Assembly (NCBI GenBank): GCA_963920665.1 | Contig: OY987271.1 | Location: forward strand, 9,241,350-9,305,349 | Source: Straminergon stramineum | Taxonomy: Eukaryota > Streptophyta > Bryopsida > Hypnales > Calliergonaceae | Length of the DNA: 64,000 nt | Reading direction: 5' to 3' | In this document: positions 50,657 through 59,489 of the stretch, piece by piece | How the letters are laid out: each line of letters opens with the position of its first letter | Numbering within the stretch: the first letter of the stretch is position 1 | Notes under the pieces: generated by a model | Database searches by the model: none | What the model saw: only the letters and a program-made list of their open reading frames with translations | What the model was told of the DNA's origin: nothing | Translations under genes and position numbers: made by a program

Positions 50657-50949
50657 GTCTTTGAGCTTGTACGGTTTGAATTTCTCCCTGTAGGACTTCA
50701 TCGCTGTATGGCACAGTATGTCGTTCAAGTCAAAGACAATGTTCAGCCATTTCCTCCGCGGTGAAGGAAGTACGGGAGGCACATTCTTGGGCACGATCTC
50801 TCTTCCGCCCTCCACTACTACCTAATCAGAGCATAACAACAAAGAAATGAAGTTACCTGTTTAAACGCAAAAACGGGTGAGCCAAAAAGGGGAGAGATGC
50901 ATTGAATTCCACTAATCGACTGCAATCTCCCAGTAGGAAGTACTTTCAT

Positions 50950-51299
50950 TGGCAGTGGGCGGTGCACACTTTTAAGTTTTTCGAGCTGGTCACCCAAAAC
51001 ATCAAAAGCAAGTTCGAATTAGACTACTAGATATTTGAAAATGTGCATATTTTATTTACATAGATTACATAATACATGTGAAAATTTTCTGTTTCAAATA
51101 GGGCCGCAAAATCTATTCTAACAAAACTATGCTATACGAGAAGGAGCCGCAAACGGATATGTAGTCTACGCACAAGCAATCAATGAGTGGCCACACCATC
51201 TGCCACGCAACAAGAGTACAAATGAGATTCGATGACTACTCAAAGCCTTCTCCCTACTCTTCATACACACAGACATGATCGACTTCAAGTTCTATTGAC
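50950..51299. other. Spacer between FCP1-like and methyltransferase-like genes
   Basis: No ORF is recognised, though the frame of the FCP1-like first exon remains open a little upstream of its ATG (to about 51010). A CAG|GTACAA donor-like site near 51333 leaves open that the upstream gene is spliced across this spacer. Confidence 0.35.
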
Positions 51300-52805
51300 T
51301 CAATCGAAACTGTATGGGTCAGAGGGTTGTACCTGAGCGGATCCATGCTCTTGGGGTTCATCCCCTCCTACTGCCGTTGTAGTAGGAGGCCCCCCTTGGA
51401 TCTCCTCTACCACATTATCTTGGGTATCGTCCTCGCTGGCTTCGTAGTCGACCCTTTCTTCCTCTAAGGATAAGGGTGATTGCAACTCCTCTATGACTTG
51501 GGATGACGTGCCGCACACCGGTGTCTCCACTTCAGGTGCTTGTGAAACAAGTCCTGATTCCACTTCGCCCTTATCATTGCCTCGATGATACTCCTGTGGA
51601 ACTTGTGTGTCTTTTGCTACTTGTGAGACGTCTGCACCTCCAAGAACAAGGACTTCGAATGCCGCTTGATCTGGAGAAGAAACCCTTGGCAGTTGGGATG
51701 CTGGTGTTGAGCTGACCAGATCCTCATGGGCGAGGGAAACACAGTCTTGGTTATCTTCGACTCGAGGATAAGGCAAAACAAGTATTGGATGTTGCATTTC
51801 TTGCGAGACTAGACCATGGATTGTCAACAACGAAGGCTGAGGAGTTGGAGCCCTGAAAACAAATGGTGGTTGGCTTTGAGACTGGCTACTTTGTGAATTC
51901 ATCGCCTGCAAGAGCAATGCGACCTGACTATTCAGCTTAGAGAATTGAGCCTTGGACTCCTCTTACATTTTCAGCATTTTGGCATTTGTCTCTACATTTT
52001 TTGCAACTGCATTTGCTAGTTGCTTCTCCTTTGCCTCTTTCTTTGCCTTCCATGCGATTCTCCTCTCTTGTTTCTCCTTATCCTTTTGCCACCAATCCTT
52101 CTCCACCTTGACGACCACACCCGAGGGTGCAACGACGGGTTTCTTCTCCGTCACCGGCGGAATGCCTTCCTCCTCCTCGTCATCGTCCGAGGAATGGGGA
52201 TGATCAATATCATCATCATCGCTAATGATGATAAGCCTAGCTTCCTCCGACATCGGCATATTATTTCTCTGAGAAGGCTAGGGTTCTTCAATGATGGGGC
52301 TGTCATCGGGCCCGAACACTTCATTCATGATCACTTCCTTCTCGGCCTCGATCGTTACCCTTCTCAGTAGAAGCACTGCTTCTTGATGTTGCTCGCGTTC
52401 AAACTCCGAATCCATCTCGATGTCCTCCTCATCGTTGGTAGTTTGTAATAATGGAGGGGAGACTGGAGTTGCCATCCACTTGTGAATCTGAAACGTGCTT
52501 GTTCCAAACTCATCGATGCCTTCCACGCTAGGATCACTACACACATGAGGACCCACCGTCTCTCTCTCTCTGTTAACGGGGACGACAACTGCAATCGGTG
52601 AATCAAGTGTCATAGGTGGTGACGGAGGTGAGTTCGAATGAACTATGACAGGTCCACGACTTTGTGGTTTCTCGTAGCATAGAGAATAGGGCGAATTTGA
52701 GAACATGAAATCGTTTTTGTCCATTTTTTTCGCAAGATATGAAATTCTTAGATATGATTTCGCCTCATCTTTGTCAACGAAGCCATAGAAGAATGCCCCA
52801 AACAT

Positions 52806-52968
52806 CTACATAAATCATATAGTAGATTGGTCCAAGATGGTGGATACTATCCTCAAGTCGAGGATAAAATGAAACATCTAATAAAACGGAGAAAATTCAG
52901 ATAGAAAAAACAAAACATCAAAGCTATCCTCGAATTGATGATACCTAGCCTGAAGTTTGGAAATCTAC
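52806..52968 (-). other. Phase-0 GT-AG intron carrying two regional palindromes
   Basis: The donor AAAG|GTAGATTT and acceptor TTTATGTAG|ATG join the motif I segment to FGAFFYGFVDKDEA. The palindrome occurs at 52848-52866 and 52925-52943. Confidence 0.75.
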
Positions 52969-54294
52969 CTTTGTAGCGAGCATGAATTTTGCCCTCGAGT
53001 ACAAACCGAGGACATTTTCGTTCGGCTTGGCAAACGCATGCAGGATGTATAGGTAGAACTCCATTCTGAGTTCACTGGCCTCTATCCTCCACTTCGCCTC
53101 CGTGTTCTTTGAGGGATCTAAATAGTACACGCAATTCGAGGGCGTGTCATATTTGGACTTCATTAACTCACGAGTGGCGCTTGCAAAAGCATTTGCTTTC
53201 TTAAAAAGAAAGAAGAGTGGCACATTAGGAGCAGTCCCTTGATTTGTGACGTTATTCAGCATCTCTGCTTTGTTGGGAACGTAAGTAGAAAGCACATGCT
53301 CATATTGCCTAAGATTCATAGATGCAAAACGAGTCGCAACTTTGATGTCTTCCTTATCTTCCAAAATAAGGAGCCATACATTTGGCTCAGTCATCTTTGG
53401 ACTCAATTTTTGAAGTAGGAAATCAAGTGCAGGCTCAATTGCACCTATAGTATGAGTAGGAGTTGTTCTATGAACCTCTCTAGCGTCCAAGACCGTGAGG
53501 TTTATCTCTCGGCTGTGATACTAGTAAGTTGTATTTGTCACCAGCGCCCTCGCAGTCATATCGATACCTCGGACTTGGACCCCCTCGAACTAGTTTGGAA
53601 GCTGATACTTCAACTTCATGAATCTTGTAAACATGTGGAGAACCTCTGGAAATTGTTTTTGGAGATCCTTCACACGCTTCAACCATGCGTCGTTTTTGAG
53701 ACATCTTTTGAAGTACTCAGCCTTGGGGTGTGAGATCAAGAAGTCCCATGATATTGACGTGAACTTGTGCCTTGCTTTCCATGGCTTCCACATGTTGTCG
53801 TCAACATCGCCAACTGTGTTCGTGAGTATCAAAGCAGGTTTGATGTCCATTAAATCCTGAAGAACAATTTTCTTCCGCTTCCTCCTCTCTACCCAATCTA
53901 CATGAGAAAGGTTGTCTGGCATGAGAACCTTTGTTCTTGGAACTGAGACCTTAGGATACAAGGCCTGGTGTTTGGGAGTTTCTCCAAGCAGGTGTTGTGC
54001 AAAGACTCCAAAATCTTTATCTATAAAATGCCCACAATGTTTGAAAAACTCCCGCTTCAGTGACATTGTTTTGATTTTGAATCCCTTGATATCCTTAAAC
54101 TTTGATAGGAAAACATGATCAGTCAGCTCCCCCGCGGCGTGCTTTGTTAGGAAGAGTTCCTAGTGCTTCCACAATGCATTTGACAAAGTTATTATCTGAA
54201 TCTCGTTCTTCAGATCTATGGTTCCACCAATTGAAGCACCATCCTTTTTAGGATTTATATTTTGAAATCGCTCAATAACTGCTCCTATAAAGCT

Positions 54295-54488
54295 CTGCAG
54301 CACCAAAATTGACATCAATTTCTAAGCATACCCACAATATCCTCGATTCGAGGATACATCTAAATGGTTCAAAATATAGTCCATAGGTCGCATTTCGGGG
54401 TTTCTACTACAAATGAGAATAAGATCTACTTCACAGCAAGAATGCGTTATCATCGAATTGACAATACGATAGAATAGAAGATATTTAC
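54295..54488 (-). other. Phase-0 GT-AG intron carrying two regional palindromes
   Basis: The donor AAG|GTAAATATC and acceptor GCTGCAG|AGC join frames in phase. A perfect palindrome (54338-54356) and a degraded one (54448-54466) lie inside. Confidence 0.7.
54338..54356. repeat. Perfect 19-bp palindrome, CTCGA arm type
   Basis: Reads TATCCTCGATTCGAGGATA, self-complementary around the central base, inside the first intron of the methyltransferase-like gene. Confidence 0.85.
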
Positions 54489-55489
54489 CTTATAATTGTT
54501 CACATTGAACACCGCCTTGTTACTTCTGCATACATCCTCATTTGGATCATCAGTTGGACGTTTATAGGCCAGCCAAATATTACGGCAACTAATGATTTGA
54601 TTCCCCCATGTCGGCTGGGCATGGTCCAGATGGTTTGTGCAGTTGTAGAACTTCGAGATGTTTCTCAATTTATTATGATCTTGAGACCAAACAATCTAAG
54701 CATCCCACCTCTATAGTTCCACCCTCCTGGCCTCTCTACAACCTGACTTCTGGAGCTCTTTTGAGGCGGTAATACTGTACTAGCCGTTAATAATCATGAA
54801 TCACCCACTTTCAATCTCTTTCTAGTTCTTGGGTTTCTTTTTGAAAAGTTGATTATTTTTGTTGATAGGTGTCAAACACACTTTCTGCCGCTGCTTAATA
54901 TCAATAAGCTGGATGAGTTCGTTCTTGACGGCCTCAACTATGTCTCTTTGCAGGGTGCAAATGACATATTGATCAGAAGCAATAATGCATTGCTTAATAT
55001 CAACACTGACGGTCTCCATGTCAAGCAAAAAACATTGTTTGTGCTCTACCCAAAAGTTTTGTTGAAGAACAACGAATCTTTCGTAGTCCTTCTGCGCTAC
55101 TTCCGAGGTCAACGAGCCAGCTAAAACTATTGTCAAAGCTGAGCCGGAACTCCCCGTAGGTGCAGTTCTAATTGGAAGACTCTTCTTCCTTTTCCTGCTA
55201 GACTCAACTCCATTGAAAGTAGTTAAGCCTTTCCTTTTTGGCTCCAATCGGGCTTGACCAAGTGTTTTGTCTTTTCTCCCCGATCCAGGAGTTCCAGACG
55301 ATTGTCTTGGACGAGAATCCAATTCCTGTCTTCTAGCTTGGGACTCTAGTCGACCAAGTGCCGGCCTTTGTTCGACATTCTCCAATGCGTATCAGTCCAA
55401 TGTCTGAAAAATCAGTGGCAGTCATATTGCGTTCGATTTTGCGGTGTTGTTTTTCCAGGGAACATATCCGCTCTTTTCAAATTCGTCAT

Positions 55490-55909
55490 TCAATACTCCA
55501 TTTGTGACCCCTCCAGAAAAGTCATGAGATTTTCCAGGTCAAATTTTCCGTGATACGAGTTCACGTTGATGACAATCGAGTGACAGTGGCCCATGTTGTT
55601 TCCATTGTCATCCACTTCCCGGAGAACTATAACGACATAGTTCCCCTGATGTTCCTCTATTAGGGTTACTTTCTCTTTCATATTCCAGGGACTGTAGTTT
55701 GTTGTCCCTTGAATTCGGTAGCGAAGGTAGACATAACTTTTCCAGCGGTTTACACCAAAACTCCAGGTGTGGATATGCTCTTTAAACTCCCAAAGCGTCC
55801 CATACGTGTCCTCCATTTCATTGATGAAGGGTTCATTGTTCAATGGATTTATGAATGGTTGAAGATGATGTGAAGTTGCAGAATAATCGTAGTTGTCCAC
55901 CTGGTCCAT
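55490..55909 (-). pseudogene. Probable 5' exon of the methyltransferase-like gene, family unknown
   Basis: A 139-codon minus-strand frame starts at an ATG (MDQVDNYDYS) and has codon use and composition typical of a real protein: HTWSFGVNRWKSYVYLRYR, then KEKVTLIEEHQGNYVVIVLR and MGHCHSIVINVNSYHG. It ends in TGA at 55490-55492, after which the frame stays protein-like for about 30 codons (MTNLKRADMFPGKTTPQ). The next downstream exon opens at an acceptor TTTTTCAG before 55403. A donor in the right phase was not found, so splicing between the two is unproven and a frameshift is possible. I do not recognise the domain. Confidence 0.5.
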
Positions 55910-56253
55910 TTTTACTTGTCTGGTAAAAATTTACACAAAAATGTAAGCAGTTTACTCAATTCTATTTCAAGGTCTAGGCCGTTCTCTAGTTTCATATAGT
56001 AACATTTATTCGATAATCGCTAATGTGGTCTTTACAAATTACGTAAAATTCTATTATTTTGTATATCCCGTGATATTAATGATTGACTTATCATTGTATT
56101 GAGGATAAATGTATCTACATCTCTGAAAATAGATTTCGGCATCAAACTGGATTACCCATTATCGGTTAGAGGTTCAAAAATTTAATGAAGAATAAAGTAT
56201 GCATCTTTATATTTTAGTGTTCTATATGCTTTGATGGAGATTCTACATGCCAT

Positions 56254-56272
56254 TATCATCGAGTCGATGATA
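56254..56272. repeat. Perfect 19-bp palindrome, ATCGA arm type
   Basis: Reads TATCATCGAGTCGATGATA, in the 5' flank of the gene cluster. Both arms differ from the 54338 copy at the same mirrored position. Confidence 0.85.
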
Positions 56273-56868
56273 ATAGGTTGTTTAAAAAGAGATCTGTATG
56301 ATATTGATTTAGTAAATATTTGTTTCTATATGTCTGAAAGAGGAGAAAGTGGATGATGATTATGAAATGATACTGATTATGTCTTTAAATTTTCATGTAT
56401 TGAAATGTCTCTGATATTGTTATGATACATTGAATTATTTATCATCGTATCGACAATATTCAATGTGGTCTTTGATGATTAATTCTATCCATAAATATTG
56501 ATGCGCTTCAAAGGTTCCATTCTTATCTGGTTGTACTGAAATATATAAACATTAAAGGAGCTATTTCTTTTCGATTTATGCTTAAACTGTCATGACATTA
56601 GAGTCTATGTTATCGTCGAGTCAATGATAGATGTCTAATTATGAAAATTAGTGTTATCATGTGATTTTAGGACTTGTTGATTTTTTCATTTAATGATAAG
56701 ACGTACATTATTTAGAATTAAAAATATCTATACGTAGATTTGTAGTCATCAAATTACATTTTATGATGGACAGAATATCCTTTTGTGTGATTGGAGGGTG
56801 AATCTTGAGTATTGCAAGAGTTAGTTTTGGAACTATGTTTTTCACTTTATTCTTTGCTGGAAGATAGA

Positions 56869-56887
56869 TATCCTTGAGTCAAGGATA
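56869..56887. repeat. Perfect 19-bp palindrome, CTTGA arm type
   Basis: Reads TATCCTTGAGTCAAGGATA, in the 5' flank. Relative to the 54338 copy, a C-to-T in one arm is matched by G-to-A in the other. Confidence 0.85.
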
Positions 56888-57614
56888 GACTGAGAGAATC
56901 TTTAAATTCCACAGTTTAAGTGCGGAAATCCTAATTTCATTCCTAAACCCTAAATAATATTGAATTAAGATTGAGGGTTTAGGGTACCTGGAACTTAATA
57001 TTCTTGGAGCTTCCTGAAATGGTCTTCTGTACAAAATCTGTGAGATTGTCACTTAACTTGGAAAACTGCAGTCATACTAAAAAGATGTCATTGCAATCCA
57101 AGGATAAGAACACAAGTAAATGAATTCCAAGAAATTCAAATCATTCATAGGATTCATGGAATTTCAATTCTAAAATCCTACTTCTGAATGGGTAACTCAA
57201 TTAGGTATTGAAACTTCAAAACATCAACACTACAAACTACAAGAGCACAACTATGAACGAAACAGTACAAGACTAAGAAGAAATTTTCAACAACCAGGTA
57301 GAAAACAAGCACATAACTTCCAATTGGAAATCAAACAGAAACCCTAAACTAGTACTCACCAACCTCAAATGAAAATAATGTTGGCACCTCCAATGTCGTA
57401 GAGAAACGCAACATCTACAGAAATTCTCAATCTTACTCCGCAATTGAGATCACAACTCAGAATGCCACTGAAATGGCACGTGAAATCAAATGTACACTCG
57501 CACTCATACGGCACTTACACTCACAGGGAATTACCTCTCACTCACACTCACAGAGAAACACTCGCTCACTCACAAACACACCCAAGCTCCTTGGTGGTGG
57601 AAGAGCTCCTCGCC

Positions 57615-57765
57615 GACGCCACACGCAAGCTCCTCGCAGGCGCCACACGCAAACTCCAAGCCGGCGCCACATGCAAACTCCAAGTCGGTGCACACACAAG
57701 CTCCTCTCCTCACAGACACAAAAGATCCAGCCACACGCAAACTCCAAGCCGGTGCACACACAGAC
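57615..57765. repeat. 24-bp minisatellite (GCGCCACACGCAAACTCCAA-like)
   Basis: At least four in-phase 24-bp units start at 57615, 57639, 57663 and 57687, followed by degenerate ones to about 57765. Since 24 is a multiple of three, the plus-strand frame shows a repeated octapeptide, ATRKLQAG. The repeat is GC-rich compared with its AT-rich surroundings. Confidence 0.8.
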
Positions 57766-57939
57766 ACGAAAATCCAACTCCTCTCCTCGCAGACGCAAAA
57801 ATCCAGTGCGGAAGAAACGGAAGACCTGCAAAACTATTCGCGCGCGCAGGAGATTGGAAATCTAGGCGCAGAAGACGGAGGGAGAGAACCTCCCCAAGTG
57901 AAACCAAGCCACCAAAAGTACCCAAGCCTATTGAACCGA

Positions 57940-58257
57940 CCCTAAGAGTTTGGGTCGAGGCTACCGAACTAGCAGCTACGGACTCAAAGCTAGAGCCTGC
58001 GTGGATTGACCCCCTTGCTCGTCCCCAACCTTGAAATTTTTAATTTTTCACACATGATAAAATTTTGAAATTTTGAATTCATATTTGCAATCAGAGGCCC
58101 CAAATTAGCTAGGAGAGGTAGATAAGAGAAATAAATCCAAATTACACAATAGGGGGCTTTTTCTTTTACATGCACCCCCGGAATGACTTTGGGGGACGAG
58201 CGAGGGGGTCAATCCACCCCATCCCGAAGCTAGCATCTACTTCCCTAGTGTAAGGGG
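57940..58257. mobile_element. Foldback element with a piggyBac-like right end
   Basis: GTGGATTGACCCCCTTGCTC near 58001 is complementary to GAGCGAGGGGGTCAATCCAC near 58199, and weaker complementarity extends outward through AGCTAG/CTAGC words. The right side ends in TAGTGTAAGGGG|TTAA (TTAA at 58258-58261), like the piggyBac MITEs. The left end is degraded, perhaps near TTGAACC at 57930, so the limits are approximate. Confidence 0.45.
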
Positions 58258-58401
58258 TTAAAAAAATGTAAATATTTCATCATGCTCTAATATAGTACTT
58301 ACAGTGTGCAACCCTAAACCCTAAAGGCATAAATTAGTGTACTCTATCAGTCCAAATGAGTTATACTTTTATATGAAGAAAGCATTTTTTTGAGGATTTA
58401 A

Positions 58402-58624
58402 CCCTTGAACACCGGACTAGTGACCATGGAAATCAAGCATTTTGGAACCGTATGACCTCATCCACTTTAAAAAAAACAAAAATACTCATTGGGAGTCAAA
58501 CTATTGTAGAAGATCTCCCCTTTCCACCCCTAATTTCTTGAATGAATAGTTGCGGTTTTGTCCTACAAAGGAGAATTCTTTGACATTCATCAGCCAAAAA
58601 AATGTCTACCACGTTGTTTAGGGG
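58402..58624. mobile_element. piggyBac-type MITE (223 bp) flanked by TTAA
   Basis: The left end is TTAA|CCCTTGAACACCGG and the right end CCACGTTGTTTAGGGG|TTAA (TTAA at 58398-58401 and 58625-58628). Ends match the autonomous-type terminus at 4144 in the CCCNTAAACNNCG pattern. No coding capacity. Confidence 0.8.
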
Positions 58625-58628
58625 TTAA

Positions 58629-59489
58629 AGGGACTAATCCTACGAAACCATAGATTGGCCTAGGCATGCCACCATCTTCTCTTTTCTTTTGATTCATTGT
58701 CATTTATTTCTTTATTGATCTCCTAAGATTTTGCCAATTCCACACCAAATCCAGCTACAACGAAAAAAACGTGTATGCCTAGAATGTATCAGTTACCTAC
58801 TTTTGTATGGAGATTTATTATACTGAGAATTTTTTTTACTACGAGCATAGACATTCAGTTGTGTTCCGCCAATGTACATCCACCAAACACTCCAAAAACT
58901 ATTGATATACAGTAAAGGTAGATATTTCTTTAATGTGGAATGTTGATTAATTAGTATCGGTCCCCTTAATACCCCTATTCATTGCAGAACTACCAAACCC
59001 TAGCCCACCATAACGTATATCCTTTCACTAACTCTATAAAAACATAATTCTATTTCTCTCTTATGTGGATTCCTTTTAAATAGTTCTATTAATCTTCAAT
59101 TTATAATGGACAAAATTTTAATCATGGAAATCATTCATATTGGTATTGTTTGAATCGTTGGTGTAAAGCAAAGCCGTAAGCTCTTGTAATCATGGAAATC
59201 TTCCATATTCATATTGTAGGATCTATTTGTGTAAATAAAGCAATAAATACTCATCATGACTTCTTTAAGGAAAGGAGAAATTCAGAGTATATAATGAAAA
59301 AAGATTGAAACACAGGACCTTATTTAAAGTCTGAAGCCTTATCTAAAACCAACCCTCTAAGTATGTACATGGAGACGCTTTGAAACTAATTGTTTACAAT
59401 GCACACCATGATCTCTTTCAAAGAAGGAAAAATCCTAAGAACAAAATGAAGAAGGAATATATTTATAAAAATATAAGATTGTAGAATGC
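58629..59489. other. AT-rich intergenic DNA, no gene seen
   Basis: No ORF with a recognisable domain or RNA gene was found. A direct repeat containing ATCATGGAAATC occurs at about 59120 and 59190. Confidence 0.45.

Larger units (their letters stand above)
49758..50949 (-). pseudogene. FCP1/HAD phosphatase-like gene split by a minisatellite and an assembly gap
   Basis: The N-terminal part (from 50821 leftward) has RRKWLNIVFDLNDILCHT, which matches motif I of FCP1-type HAD phosphatases; the usual DLDET is DLNDI here, with Asn at the second Asp, as in plant FCP1-like proteins with DxNG. After the gap, SDNTLLIDDSPNKS..NGNAIFLDTW matches motif III and the following loop. The frame ends at 49758 after RSRKNAIK. 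Between these parts lie a 200-N gap (50457-50656) and a 27-bp minisatellite (50235-50456), so the middle of the domain is missing or displaced. A 5' exon from the ATG at 50949 to 50857 (MKVLPTGRLQ..FAFKQ) joins in phase across an unusually short 35-nt GT-AG intron (50822-50856). The Asn and the insertion make phosphatase activity doubtful. Confidence 0.65.
51300..55403 (-). pseudogene. ParB-like / beta-class DNA methyltransferase-like gene, many in-frame stops
   Basis: Three exons read in one coherent phase-0 frame: 55403-54489, 54294-52969 and 52805-51300, with GT-AG introns 54295-54488 and 52806-52968. Exon 1 has a basic linker (RRQELDSRPRQ), then KVCLTPINK..FMIING*YSITAS, resembling a ParB-type GQHS/GERR fold, then IVWSQDHNKLRNISKFYN. 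Exon 2 has INLTVLDAREV at the place of motif IV (DPPY in active enzymes) and KPNENVLGLYSRAKFMLATK at motif I (FxGxG). Exon 3 opens with FFYGFVDKDEAKSYLR, matching the helix after motif I. This order, IV before I, is that of beta-class N4/N6 DNA methyltransferases. Exon 3 continues with an acidic DDDEEEE patch, a Lys/Glu coiled coil and a Gln/Ser/Pro-rich tail. Eleven stops interrupt the frame (8 TAG, 2 TGA, 1 TAA). Degenerate catalytic motifs suggest that even intact relatives may lack activity. Confidence 0.6.
49142..56887. repeat. Family of 19-bp palindromes TATC-CTCGA-N-TCGAG-GATA
   Basis: Copies occur at 49142, 49237 (weak), 51752, 52848, 52925, 54338, 54448, 56089, 56254, 56440, 56611 and 56869, each 19 bp with TATC and GATA outer arms. 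The inner arms vary together: CTCGA/TCGAG (54338), ATCGA/TCGAT (56254) and CTTGA/TCAAG (56869) are all perfect palindromes. Four are in introns, five are in the 5' flank of the gene cluster and three are in exons. I did not see the motif elsewhere in the window. See findings. Confidence 0.75.
55910..57440. other. 5' flank of the minus-strand gene cluster
   Basis: AT-rich, without ORFs, but carrying five of the 19-bp palindromes (56089, 56254, 56440, 56611, 56869) over about 800 bp. If the cluster was ever transcribed leftward from its ATG at 55909, this would be its promoter region. A short CCTAAACCCTAAA tract occurs near 56942. Confidence 0.45.

Noticed and set aside
50225..50815. Several long ORFs on both strands across the minisatellite and gap
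   Set aside because: Frames stay open because the repeat period is a multiple of three and Ns are read through; only the FCP1-matching parts are supported.
48615..55403. U-to-C RNA editing could restore TAG, TGA and TAA to CAG, CGA and CAA, making the gene functional
   Set aside because: The stop pattern fits, and such editing exists in hornworts, ferns and lycophytes, but it is known for organelle transcripts. This DNA carries nuclear-type introns and transposons, so genomic C-to-T decay is the simpler explanation.
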